Below, in pieces: positions 35,578 to 42,604 of a DNA stretch of 42,604 nt (position 1 is the stretch's first letter; every line of letters begins with the position of its first letter). The DNA is taken from the NCBI GenBank assembly GCA_022712855.1, contig JAFLJT010000040.1, positions 1 to 42,604 on the forward strand, given 5' to 3'. The notes under the pieces were generated by a model. That model was not told the origin of the DNA and did no database searches. It was given only the letters and a program-made list of their open reading frames with translations. Origin of the DNA: Pseudodesulfovibrio sp. GTDB lineage: Bacteria > Desulfobacterota > Desulfovibrionia > Desulfovibrionales > Desulfovibrionaceae. Both the position numbers and the translations under genes were made by a program.

Positions 35578-35608
35578 CCTGTGGACGACCGGAATGGCCG
35601 CCCACAGG
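35578..35608. repeat. Inverted repeat between the dicarboxylate transporter and rnf operon
   Basis: CCTGTGG/CCACAGG (35578-35584 with 35602-35608) encloses a smaller CGG/CCG pair. It lies 11 nt past the transporter stop, where a terminator is expected, but no T tract follows on the minus strand. Confidence 0.5.
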
Positions 35609-35618
35609 GGGTATGTGT

Positions 35619-37160
35619 TTACTTGGGTATGACAGCCCAGTCCGGCACTACATTGAGGTCGATTCCCCAGATGGAGGGCAGGAGGTACACCACGAACATG
35701 GTGATGAGGATTGTCCCGAGTATGTTGAGCCATATCCCGGCCTTAGCCATTTGCTTGATTGATATACACCCACTACCGAAAACAACGGCGTTTGGCGGCG
35801 TAGCAACCGGAAGCATGAAGGCAAAGGAAGCGGCGACACAGGCACCAATGATGGTGGCAAAAGGATGCACACCCATGGCGATAGCTGCACTACCCATGAT
35901 GGGTACGAGCAGAGTTGCCGTAGCAGTGTTGGAAGTGATTTCCGTCAGGAAGATGGTAATCAGGACAACAACTCCAACGAATACCAGGATGCTGGTGCCT
36001 TCGAGGCCACCGAGCTGGGAGGCGATATAGGTAGCCAGGCCAGTCTTTGCAAAACCACTGGCGATGGCGAGACCACCACCGAAGAGCAGCATGACATCCC
36101 AGGGGATCTTGACTGCGGTTTTCCAATCCAGAAGGAACTCGCCCTTCTTGAAGTTGGTAGGAATGGCAAACAGGATCAGTGCGCCGAGGATACCGATGGT
36201 GGCATCAGCGATGAAGCCGAAGTTCGGCATGATATCGAGAACGAACGGTGCCTTCTTCATGAATCCGCGGCTCATCCAGAACAGGGCCACAAAACCACCG
36301 ACCATGACGATCTTCTTCTCTTCAGAAGACATGGGGCCGAGAGCTTCGACTTCCTTTTCGATGATTTCCTGACCGCCAGACAAAGTCATGCCTTTCATGG
36401 GGAACAGGAACTTGGTCAAAATAACCCAGGACAAAGCCAGCATGACTGCGGCCAGCGGGACGCCGAACATCATCCATTGGCCGAAACCAATTTCGTAGCC
36501 AAACATATTTTCGATCATACCAACCATAATGGTGTTGGGAGGCGTACCGATGATGGTAGCGACACCACCCATGGAGGCAGCGTAGGCGATACCAAGCATG
36601 AGACATTTACCAAAGTTGGATTCGGGACCGGTGGTCGCACAGGCACGAATATCTTTGGAGTCAAAGCCGGTTGCCTGCTGGATGACAGCAAGACCGATGG
36701 GAACCATCATCATGGTGGTAGCCGTGTTGGATACCCACATGGACAGGAAGGCCGTGGCAAGCATAAAGCCCATAATCATTCGGCCCGGACTTGTTCCAAC
36801 CATTTTAATGGTGTGTAATGCCACACGTCTGTGCAGATTCCATCGTTCCATGGTCACGGCGAGCAGGAAGCCACCCATGAACAGAAAAATAAGATGGTTG
36901 GCGTACGGCAGGGTTGCCGCTTTTGATTTCATAATACCCAGAAGTGGGAACAACGCGATGGGCAGGAGCGATGTCGCCGGAATGGGAATCGCTTCAGTAA
37001 TCCACCATACTGCCATCAGGACAGTCACCGCGGCAACACGCCACGCTTCCACTTGCATTCCTTCCGGTGTCGGAAGGATAAGCATCAAGGCAAACAGGGC
37101 AGGTCCGAGAAAGAACCCGACCTTTCTGCCGTTTCCGCTGTCTTCAGCTTGAGCACTCAT
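35619..37160 (-). CDS. DASS (SLC13) family sodium:dicarboxylate symporter
   Basis: 513-residue membrane transporter with about 11-12 helices. Both family SNT motifs are present: WVSNTATTMMMVP and ITSNTATATLLVP, along with IGTPPNTIMVG and the C-terminal VATPPNAVVFGSG. Members import succinate, fumarate, malate or related acids with sodium. The neighbours (malic enzyme, fumarase, fumarate reductase) support a C4-dicarboxylate substrate. I start at ATG 37160 with GAGG 7 nt upstream; a GTG four codons earlier (37172) would overlap that site. It is the last gene of the C4 cluster. Confidence 0.92.
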   Translation of the reverse strand: MSAQAEDSGNGRKVGFFLGPALFALMLILPTPEGMQVEAWRVAAVTVLMAVWWITEAIPIPATSLLPIALFPLLGIMKSKAATLPYANHLIFLFMGGFLLAVTMERWNLHRRVALHTIKMVGTSPGRMIMGFMLATAFLSMWVSNTATTMMMVPIGLAVIQQATGFDSKDIRACATTGPESNFGKCLMLGIAYAASMGGVATIIGTPPNTIMVGMIENMFGYEIGFGQWMMFGVPLAAVMLALSWVILTKFLFPMKGMTLSGGQEIIEKEVEALGPMSSEEKKIVMVGGFVALFWMSRGFMKKAPFVLDIMPNFGFIADATIGILGALILFAIPTNFKKGEFLLDWKTAVKIPWDVMLLFGGGLAIASGFAKTGLATYIASQLGGLEGTSILVFVGVVVLITIFLTEITSNTATATLLVPIMGSAAIAMGVHPFATIIGACVAASFAFMLPVATPPNAVVFGSGCISIKQMAKAGIWLNILGTILITMFVVYLLPSIWGIDLNVVPDWAVIPK

Positions 37161-37225
37161 AAATTTCCTCACTTGTACTTACGACCTTGTGGCCGCGTAT
37201 CGGACGTAATCACCCCAGAGCTGGT

Positions 37226-37270
37226 ACTCTCAACAATTGAGAGTCGGGCAGGACCGCAACGCCCTGCCCG
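37226..37270. repeat. Two adjacent hairpins after the malic enzyme gene
   Basis: CGGGCAGG/CCTGCCCG (37245-37252 with 37263-37270) and ACTCTCAA/TTGAGAGT (37226-37233 with 37237-37244) lie side by side between malic enzyme and the transporter. Neither has a T tract. They may stabilise the upstream message or reduce expression of the transporter. Confidence 0.7.
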
Positions 37271-37279
37271 AAGGGTGGA

Positions 37280-38599
37280 CTAAATGCCCAGGTTATAAGA
37301 ATCGACAAATGCGCTGACGCGGTCCGTGGAATCGGAGATACGTTGGCGCAATGACTTTCTGTATTCGTCGAGATCGATGGTCTTGCGAGCAACGCCGGTA
37401 TCCATGGCTGCTTTGGCAACAGCGACGGAGACGTATTCGATGAGACGGAGATCAAGAGCTTTGGGGATGATGTAATCAATGCCGAATTCGAGTTTATCGA
37501 CACCGAAAGCATCACAGACATACTGCGGGACCGGTTCTTTGGCGAGATCTGCCAGAGCCTGAGCGGCTGCAAGCTTCATTTCTTCGTTGATGGATGTAGC
37601 ACCTACGTCGAGGGCTCCACGGAAGATAAAAGGGAAACCAAGGACATTGTTGACCTGGTTCGGGAAGTCGGAACGACCGGTACCCATGATGGCGTCAGGA
37701 CGAGCTTCTTTTGCATCGGGGTACGGAATTTCGGGATCAGGGTTCGCACAGGCGAAGATGATCGGGCTGTCACCCATGGACTTGACCATATCCTTGTTGA
37801 CCATATCCTTGACGGACAGACCGAGGAAGCAGTCAGCGCCTTCCATGGCCTCAGCCAGAGAACCGTATTCAACCGTGGTTGCGAATGCTTTTTTGGTATC
37901 ATTGAGATCGGTGCGGCTCTTGTTGATGTGACCGCGAGAATCGAACATTGCGATATTCTCGGGATCCACGCCCATACGTTTGTACAGGTTGGTGCAGGCA
38001 ACGGCGGATGCGCCAGCGCCGGAGACAACAACACGCATCTTTTCAGCTTTCTTGCCGGTGATTTCCAGAGCATTCATCATACCTGCGGCGGTAACGATGG
38101 CGGTGCCGTGCTGGTCGTCATGGAAGACAGGAATGTTCATTTCCCTCTTCAGGGTCTCTTCGATGTAAAAACACTCAGGGGCTTTGATGTCTTCGAGGTT
38201 GATACCGCCGAAGGTGGGCTCCATGGCTTTACAGATCTCGATGATTTTGTCGGGATCGGTAACGTCTAGGTTGATATCGAAGACATCAACGTCAGCGAAT
38301 ACCTTGAACAGAACGCCTTTACCTTCCATGACTGGCTTACCGGCTGCTGCGCCGATGTTGCCAAGGCCCAGAACGGCAGTACCGTTGGATACGACTGCGA
38401 CGAGGTTGCCACGAGCGGTATATTCGTACGACTTGGATTCATCCTCGGCGATTTCCATGCAGGATTCTGCAACGCCGGGGCTGTATGCCATGGAGAGGTG
38501 TTTCTGGGTCGAGCAAGGCTTGACCGGGACGACCTCGATTTTTCCCTTTCTCCCCATGGAGTGGTAATCGAGAGCTTCCTGTTTTGTGAATAGTGCCAT
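37280..38599 (-). CDS. Malic enzyme, oxaloacetate-decarboxylating (short form)
   Basis: 439-residue cytoplasmic enzyme converting malate to pyruvate and CO2 with reduction of NAD(P), or the reverse. Landmarks are [11 protein letters not shown] near residue 39, [19 protein letters not shown], the metal and substrate part [17 protein letters not shown] and the nucleotide fold [16 protein letters not shown]. It lacks the C-terminal phosphotransacetylase-like domain of long MaeB proteins. ATG 38599 ([13 protein letters not shown]) has AAAGGAG 8 nt upstream; a longer frame to 38686 overlaps fumB. NAD versus NADP use cannot be decided from sequence. Confidence 0.94.
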   Translation of the reverse strand: MALFTKQEALDYHSMGRKGKIEVVPVKPCSTQKHLSMAYSPGVAESCMEIAEDESKSYEYTARGNLVAVVSNGTAVLGLGNIGAAAGKPVMEGKGVLFKVFADVDVFDINLDVTDPDKIIEICKAMEPTFGGINLEDIKAPECFYIEETLKREMNIPVFHDDQHGTAIVTAAGMMNALEITGKKAEKMRVVVSGAGASAVACTNLYKRMGVDPENIAMFDSRGHINKSRTDLNDTKKAFATTVEYGSLAEAMEGADCFLGLSVKDMVNKDMVKSMGDSPIIFACANPDPEIPYPDAKEARPDAIMGTGRSDFPNQVNNVLGFPFIFRGALDVGATSINEEMKLAAAQALADLAKEPVPQYVCDAFGVDKLEFGIDYIIPKALDLRLIEYVSVAVAKAAMDTGVARKTIDLDEYRKSLRQRISDSTDRVSAFVDSYNLGI

Positions 38600-38624
38600 T
38601 TCTATCTCCTTTAAATTGATTCTG

Positions 38625-39182
38625 TTATTCGATACCGGCCGCTTTGCGGTCGGGTACTGCGTAGAGTTCGCCGCCATGACAGTCATTGATGACCAGCAGC
38701 GGGAAGTCCTTGACCGTCATTTCACGAACGGCCTCGGGGCCGAGATCGTCAAAAGCGATGACCTTGGAGTCCACGATGGAGTTGGACAAGAGCGCCCCTG
38801 CTCCACCTGTTGCGCCGAAGTAGACTGCGGTGTGGTCTTCCATGGCCTTACGAGTTTCATCGTTGCGCTTGCCTTTACCAATGGTGGCCTTGAGGCCGAG
38901 GCTGTGCAGGCGCGGTGCATAGGAATCCATGCGGTAACTGGTGGTAGGACCCGCCGAGCCGATGGGGCGACCCGGAGGGGCCGGGCTGGGGCCGACGTAA
39001 TAGACGGCTGCGCCCTTGAGATCGAAGGGCAATTCCTTGCCAGCATCCAGCAGGTCGATGAGCTTTTTGTGCGCTGCATCGCGGGCGGAATAGATGTGTC
39101 CGGACAGGAACACGACATCTCCGGCCTTGAGCTGCGCGATATCTTCATCGGTCAGCGGTGTGTTCAGTTTGAATTCAGCCAT
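38625..39182 (-). CDS. Fumarate hydratase class I, beta subunit
   Basis: 185-residue subunit of the oxygen-sensitive iron-sulfur fumarase, matching the C-terminal domain of the single-chain class I enzymes. Typical blocks are [42 protein letters not shown] and [12 protein letters not shown]. With the alpha subunit it hydrates fumarate to malate. The ATG overlaps the alpha-subunit stop as TAATG (shared base 39182), so expression is coupled and subunit amounts are matched. A GGAGG about 10 nt upstream lies within the alpha gene. Confidence 0.96.
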   Translation of the reverse strand: MAEFKLNTPLTDEDIAQLKAGDVVFLSGHIYSARDAAHKKLIDLLDAGKELPFDLKGAAVYYVGPSPAPPGRPIGSAGPTTSYRMDSYAPRLHSLGLKATIGKGKRNDETRKAMEDHTAVYFGATGGAGALLSNSIVDSKVIAFDDLGPEAVREMTVKDFPLLVINDCHGGELYAVPDRKAAGIE

Positions 39183-40018
39183 TAGAGTTCAACCTCCTCG
39201 TGTCTCTGAGAGTGGCACTGGACATTGACTGCCAGAGGCAAGCTCGCCAGATGACACGGTTCAACGGACATCTTGACGCTGAGTACGGTGGTGCTTCCAC
39301 CAAGACCCATGGGCCCGATGCCGAGTTTGTTGATTGCCTCTTCCAACTCTTGTTCCTTGGCCGCGATTTCCGGATCAGGATGAGTGTCGTCGAGGCGGCG
39401 AATGAGGGATTTTTTGGCAATCTTGGCTGCATGCTCGAAGGTGCCACCGATACCGATACCGATGATGGTAGGCGGACACGGATTGGGACCAGCTTCTGCA
39501 ACGCGATTGACCACATATTCCTTGATGCCTTCCCAGCCCTGGGCCGGAGCAAGCATGGTGGCGCGGCTCATGTTCTCGGAACCGCCGCCCTTTGCCATGT
39601 AGAATATCTTCAATTTATCGCCGGGGGTAAAATCGAGATGAATGATAGCGGGAGTACCGTCGCCGGTATTTACGCGAGTAAACGGATCGCAAGCAGACTT
39701 GCGCAGGAAGCCGTCAGCGTAGCCCTTGCGGGTGCCTTCGTTGATAGCTTCGCGCAGATTACCTTCGATACGAACATCATCGCCCACTTCGACGAAAAAC
39801 ACGGCAAGGCCGCAGTCCTGACATAATGGGAGTTTCGTTTCCATGGCGAGATCAGCGTTTTCAAGAAGCTGGCGAAGCACTTCCTTGGCTGATTCCGAGG
39901 TTTCCTTAGCCATAGCCTCTTCGAACTTAGCGCGGACATCGTCCGGCAGTTCGGTGTTGGCCTTGATGCACATGGCAGCCACAGCATCAATTATTTCGGG
40001 TGTTTTGATAGTACGCAT
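39182..40018 (-). CDS. Fumarate hydratase class I, alpha subunit
   Basis: 278-residue subunit carrying the 4Fe-4S cluster of class I fumarase. The three cysteine regions are visible: KLPLCQDCGLAVFF, RKSACDPFTRVNTGDGTPA and GPNPCPPTIIGIGIGGTFE. It belongs to the split (two-gene) form common in anaerobes. It starts 2 nt after the frdB stop; the ribosome site is weak (A/G-rich AAGAAG), so translation may depend on coupling to frdB. Confidence 0.96.
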   Translation of the reverse strand: MRTIKTPEIIDAVAAMCIKANTELPDDVRAKFEEAMAKETSESAKEVLRQLLENADLAMETKLPLCQDCGLAVFFVEVGDDVRIEGNLREAINEGTRKGYADGFLRKSACDPFTRVNTGDGTPAIIHLDFTPGDKLKIFYMAKGGGSENMSRATMLAPAQGWEGIKEYVVNRVAEAGPNPCPPTIIGIGIGGTFEHAAKIAKKSLIRRLDDTHPDPEIAAKEQELEEAINKLGIGPMGLGGSTTVLSVKMSVEPCHLASLPLAVNVQCHSQRHEEVEL

Positions 40019-40020
40019 AA

Positions 40021-40761
40021 TTATTTCTTCTTGAAGATGTCTTTAAGTGCGGAAATACCCATTTTACGACGCAGAAAGCCAAGTTGGTTCTGCAAGGGTA
40101 GCCCCTTGGGGCACACGTCTTCACAGGCCAGAAGGCCCATGCAACCAAAGATGCCAGTGTCTCCGCCGATGATGTCGAAGTATTGTTCTTCGGTACGTTC
40201 ATCGCGTGGGTCGACCACAAAGCGTGCAACGCGGTTCAGCGCAGCCGCACCCATAAAGTCGTCCCGGAGACGAGCAGTGCCGCATGCAGCCACACAACAG
40301 CCGCACTCGATACAACGCTCAAGCTCGTAGATTTCATCGGCAATGGCGTCATCCATCCGCTCTTCTTCCTTGGCAGGATCAAAGACCTTCTTGGTATGAA
40401 TCCAGGACTCGGTTTTGGTGTACATTTCACGGAACCAGACGCCGGTATCGACGGACAAATCGCCAATGAGCTTGTAGACCGGCAGCGGGTGCAGGGTGAT
40501 ATGCGCGGGTAGGTCCTTGACCTTGGTCTGGCAAGCCAGATTGGGACGCCCGTTAATGACCATGGCGCAAGCGCCACAGATGCCTGCGCGGCAGCAGAAG
40601 TCAAACGTGAGGCTCGCGTCCTGTTCTTCGCGCAACCTGTTCAAAGCAATGAACAATGTCATGTTCGGAGTTTCGTCGAGGGTGTATTCCTGCATACGCG
40701 GGACATCACCTTCTTTCGCTGGATTGAACCGGAATATTTCGAATTTTAATTGTCTACCCAT
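40021..40761 (-). CDS. frdB: Fumarate reductase/succinate dehydrogenase iron-sulfur subunit
   Basis: 246-residue subunit with the three clusters of this family: 2Fe-2S (CCRAGICGACAMV near 56-68, plus C77), 4Fe-4S (CIECGCCVAAC near 148-158, with CP later) and 3Fe-4S (GCMGLLACEDVCPKG near 204-218). It passes electrons between the quinone-reactive cytochrome b subunit and the flavoprotein. AAGGA lies about 7 nt before the ATG, and the flavoprotein gene ends 24 nt upstream. The sequence is closest in style to the Wolinella-type quinol:fumarate reductase. Confidence 0.96.
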   Translation of the reverse strand: MGRQLKFEIFRFNPAKEGDVPRMQEYTLDETPNMTLFIALNRLREEQDASLTFDFCCRAGICGACAMVINGRPNLACQTKVKDLPAHITLHPLPVYKLIGDLSVDTGVWFREMYTKTESWIHTKKVFDPAKEEERMDDAIADEIYELERCIECGCCVAACGTARLRDDFMGAAALNRVARFVVDPRDERTEEQYFDIIGGDTGIFGCMGLLACEDVCPKGLPLQNQLGFLRRKMGISALKDIFKKK

Positions 40762-40785
40762 GATGCATTCCTTTTTTGATCCGGG

Positions 40786-42604
40786 TTACTTCTTTTTCCC
40801 GATTTCGGTGACTGGACTCTTGATGATGCGGTCCTTCACGTGCTTCTCGTCGGCAGGAATAATCGTGCCGCCACCATAGCCACGGTCACCCGGAGGCAAC
40901 TCGAAAACAGGCGTGGTGTCTTCGTAGACAACCTCAGGCATGTCAGCGTTCTCAGGCCAGTAAGCCAGAGTGCGGTTGAGCCATTCCTTGTCATTACGTT
41001 CGGGGAAGTCTTCACGATTGTGGGAACCACGCGACTCGGTGCGCTGCATGGCAGTCTGAGCAATACACAGAGCAAGCTTAACCTGACCTTCAACCTTGAG
41101 GGCAGCGGCCAGTTCATGGCCAGGACCGGTTCCATCAGAAACGAGACCGACCTTGCGTGCTTTCTCAAGAGTTTTCTGCAGAGTCTCAACGCACTCTTCC
41201 AAGCCTTCCTGATTACGGAAAACAAAGCAGCCTTTCATCAGTGCGTCCTGCATCTCATTACGAACGTCGTAAACATTCATCTTACCATTGCGACCATGAA
41301 CGAGATCGTGGATGCGTTGTTCCTGCTTCTTGACTTGCAGGTTTATGGAGCGGGTATCGAACTTGGTCTCTTGGCCCTTGAGGAATTCGACGATTTTCTC
41401 ACCGATAATTCCACCTGCAACAACGGTTTCAGCCAGGGAGTTACCACCCAGGCGGTTAAATCCGTGCATATCCCAACATGCGGCCTCGCCTGCGGAATAC
41501 AGACCTTTGAGGCCGTAAACTTCACCGTCTTTATTGGTACGAATACCAGCCATGGTGTAGTGCTGAGTCGGACGAACAGGTATTAACTCTGTCCGGGGGT
41601 TAACGCCGAGGAAGTGCTGACAAATCTCATCGACTTCACGCAGCTTGGTGGAGATGTGCTTATCGCCAAGGTGACGAATATCGAGCCAGAGGTGTTCACC
41701 GTTGGCTGTTTTAACTCCTTTTCCCTCACGCATGTGATGCGTCATCCAGCGAGAAACAACGTCGCGAGATGCGAGTTCAGCTTTTTCCGGCTCGTAGATG
41801 TTCATGAAGCGTTCTTCATTGCAATCCAGAAGCGTACCGCCATCACCGCGACAACCCTCAGTGACGAGAATATCGGTGGGGACGATTCCGGTGGGATGGA
41901 ACTGAATAGATTCGGGGTTACCGATTGGAACCACCCCAGTGTCATGGGCAATGATGTGACCACCGCCGTCACAGATAACTGCGTTGGTGGTAGCCTTGTA
42001 GATACGACCGAAGCCACCGGTACAGATGGCGGTTGCCTTGGCCAGGTAGGTCTCAAGTTGACCAGTACGGAGACAACGGACGATGGCACCTGTACAGGTT
42101 TCACCATCTTGGATCAGGGCTATGGCTTCTTTTTTATCAAAGACATCAATGCCGAGTTCGGCGCAGCGATTATCCATGGTGCACATGACCGCGTGCCCAG
42201 TACCATCAGAAGTGAAGCATGTACGCCACTTGGCTGTGCCTCCGAATGAGCGGGCCGTAATCAAGCCTTCATTCTCTTCTTTCTCGTACTTCTCGAATTT
42301 CTCGCCACCCTTGAAGTAGGTTGACTGTCCAGGGACAACGCGGTTCCACGGCACACCCCAGGCAGCCAGGCGGCGCATTTCGATGGGTGCGGTATCGGCA
42401 AAGAGGCGAGCGACTTCCTGGTCGCAACCCCAGTCGGAGCCTTTGACGGTATCAATAAAGTGGACGTCCGGGCCGTCTCCTTCACCCTTGGCACAGTTGC
42501 CGAGGGCAGCCTGCATGCCACCCTGGGCGGCAGAGGAGTGGGAACGTCTGGCAGGAACGATGGAGAGACAGGTGGCTTTGAAGCCAGCTTGAGCCGCTTC
42601 ACAA
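40786..42604 (-). CDS. frdA: Fumarate reductase/succinate dehydrogenase flavoprotein subunit (5' end outside window)
   Basis: Partial gene: 605 codons are visible and the frame runs past the right edge, so only the first few dozen residues, with the FAD dinucleotide fold, are missing. Near the edge RRSHSSAAQGGMQAALGN contains the histidine that binds FAD covalently. Further landmarks are FHPTGIVPTDILVTEGCRGDGG, with the active-site histidine and arginine regions, and PTQHYTMAGI. It reduces fumarate to succinate or the reverse. The cytochrome b subunit gene (frdC) is expected just beyond the window on the same strand. The first ATG inside the window (42516) is not the start. Confidence 0.96.
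   Translation of the reverse strand, partial: CEAAQAGFKATCLSIVPARRSHSSAAQGGMQAALGNCAKGEGDGPDVHFIDTVKGSDWGCDQEVARLFADTAPIEMRRLAAWGVPWNRVVPGQSTYFKGGEKFEKYEKEENEGLITARSFGGTAKWRTCFTSDGTGHAVMCTMDNRCAELGIDVFDKKEAIALIQDGETCTGAIVRCLRTGQLETYLAKATAICTGGFGRIYKATTNAVICDGGGHIIAHDTGVVPIGNPESIQFHPTGIVPTDILVTEGCRGDGGTLLDCNEERFMNIYEPEKAELASRDVVSRWMTHHMREGKGVKTANGEHLWLDIRHLGDKHISTKLREVDEICQHFLGVNPRTELIPVRPTQHYTMAGIRTNKDGEVYGLKGLYSAGEAACWDMHGFNRLGGNSLAETVVAGGIIGEKIVEFLKGQETKFDTRSINLQVKKQEQRIHDLVHGRNGKMNVYDVRNEMQDALMKGCFVFRNQEGLEECVETLQKTLEKARKVGLVSDGTGPGHELAAALKVEGQVKLALCIAQTAMQRTESRGSHNREDFPERNDKEWLNRTLAYWPENADMPEVVYEDTTPVFELPPGDRGYGGGTIIPADEKHVKDRIIKSPVTEIGKKK

Noticed and set aside
37161-37172. GTG start four codons upstream for the dicarboxylate transporter
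   Set aside because: The GAGG that serves ATG 37160 would lie inside the coding region, and nothing precedes the GTG.

Overview
This window looks like the chromosome of a marine or sediment sulfate reducer of the Desulfovibrio/Pseudodesulfovibrio group (Desulfobacterota). The main evidence is the gene set: a four-gene Qrc menaquinone reductase operon, an Rnf complex preceded by a decaheme cytochrome and carrying an RnfB fused to a GltD-like flavoprotein, a PFOR with a C-terminal cysteine pair like that of Desulfovibrio africanus, and a Wolinella-type fumarate reductase next to a two-subunit class I fumarase. No rRNA, tRNA, insertion sequence, phage gene or CRISPR array was seen. The species assignment is inference.

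Layout. (1) 71-1700, minus strand: amino-acid ABC ATPase and binding protein with a terminator and no permease. (2) 2071-7026, minus: qrcABCD with a promoter candidate and terminator. (3) 7113-9116, minus: rmlC and manC, sugar nucleotide genes. (4) 9299-14571: mixed accessory stretch with cvpA and mazG (+), a zinc-type binding protein with two small membrane ORFs upstream (-), two small acidic proteins and a cytochrome P460 (+), and a FecR/OmpA pair (-). (5) 14740-17303: a gene-poor, hairpin-rich stretch leading into a DUF3360 transporter (+), then a double-ACT regulator (-). (6) 17804-21342: chemoreceptor and secreted cache protein (-), BOF-fold protein (+), and a row of hairpins that may be a small RNA. 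(7) 21370-35514, minus: decaheme cytochrome, rnfC-D-G-E-A-B, then pta-ackA-por. (8) 35619-42604, minus: frdA (cut by the window edge)-frdB-fumA-fumB-malic enzyme-dicarboxylate transporter.

How it works together. Regions 2, 7 and 8 cover much of the central energy metabolism of such an organism. PFOR makes acetyl-CoA and reduced ferredoxin; Pta and AckA turn acetyl-CoA into acetate and ATP. Rnf couples ferredoxin oxidation to ion transport and may also exchange electrons with periplasmic cytochromes through the decaheme protein. Qrc passes periplasmic electrons from hydrogen or formate to menaquinone. The C4 module imports dicarboxylates and interconverts pyruvate, malate, fumarate and succinate.

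The least explained parts are an in-frame UGA in a two-helix ORF next to the zinc-type binding protein, three 21-bp tandem repeats before the FecR/OmpA pair, the hairpin row before por, a structured leader before the DUF3360 transporter, and a small protein built of three repeats.
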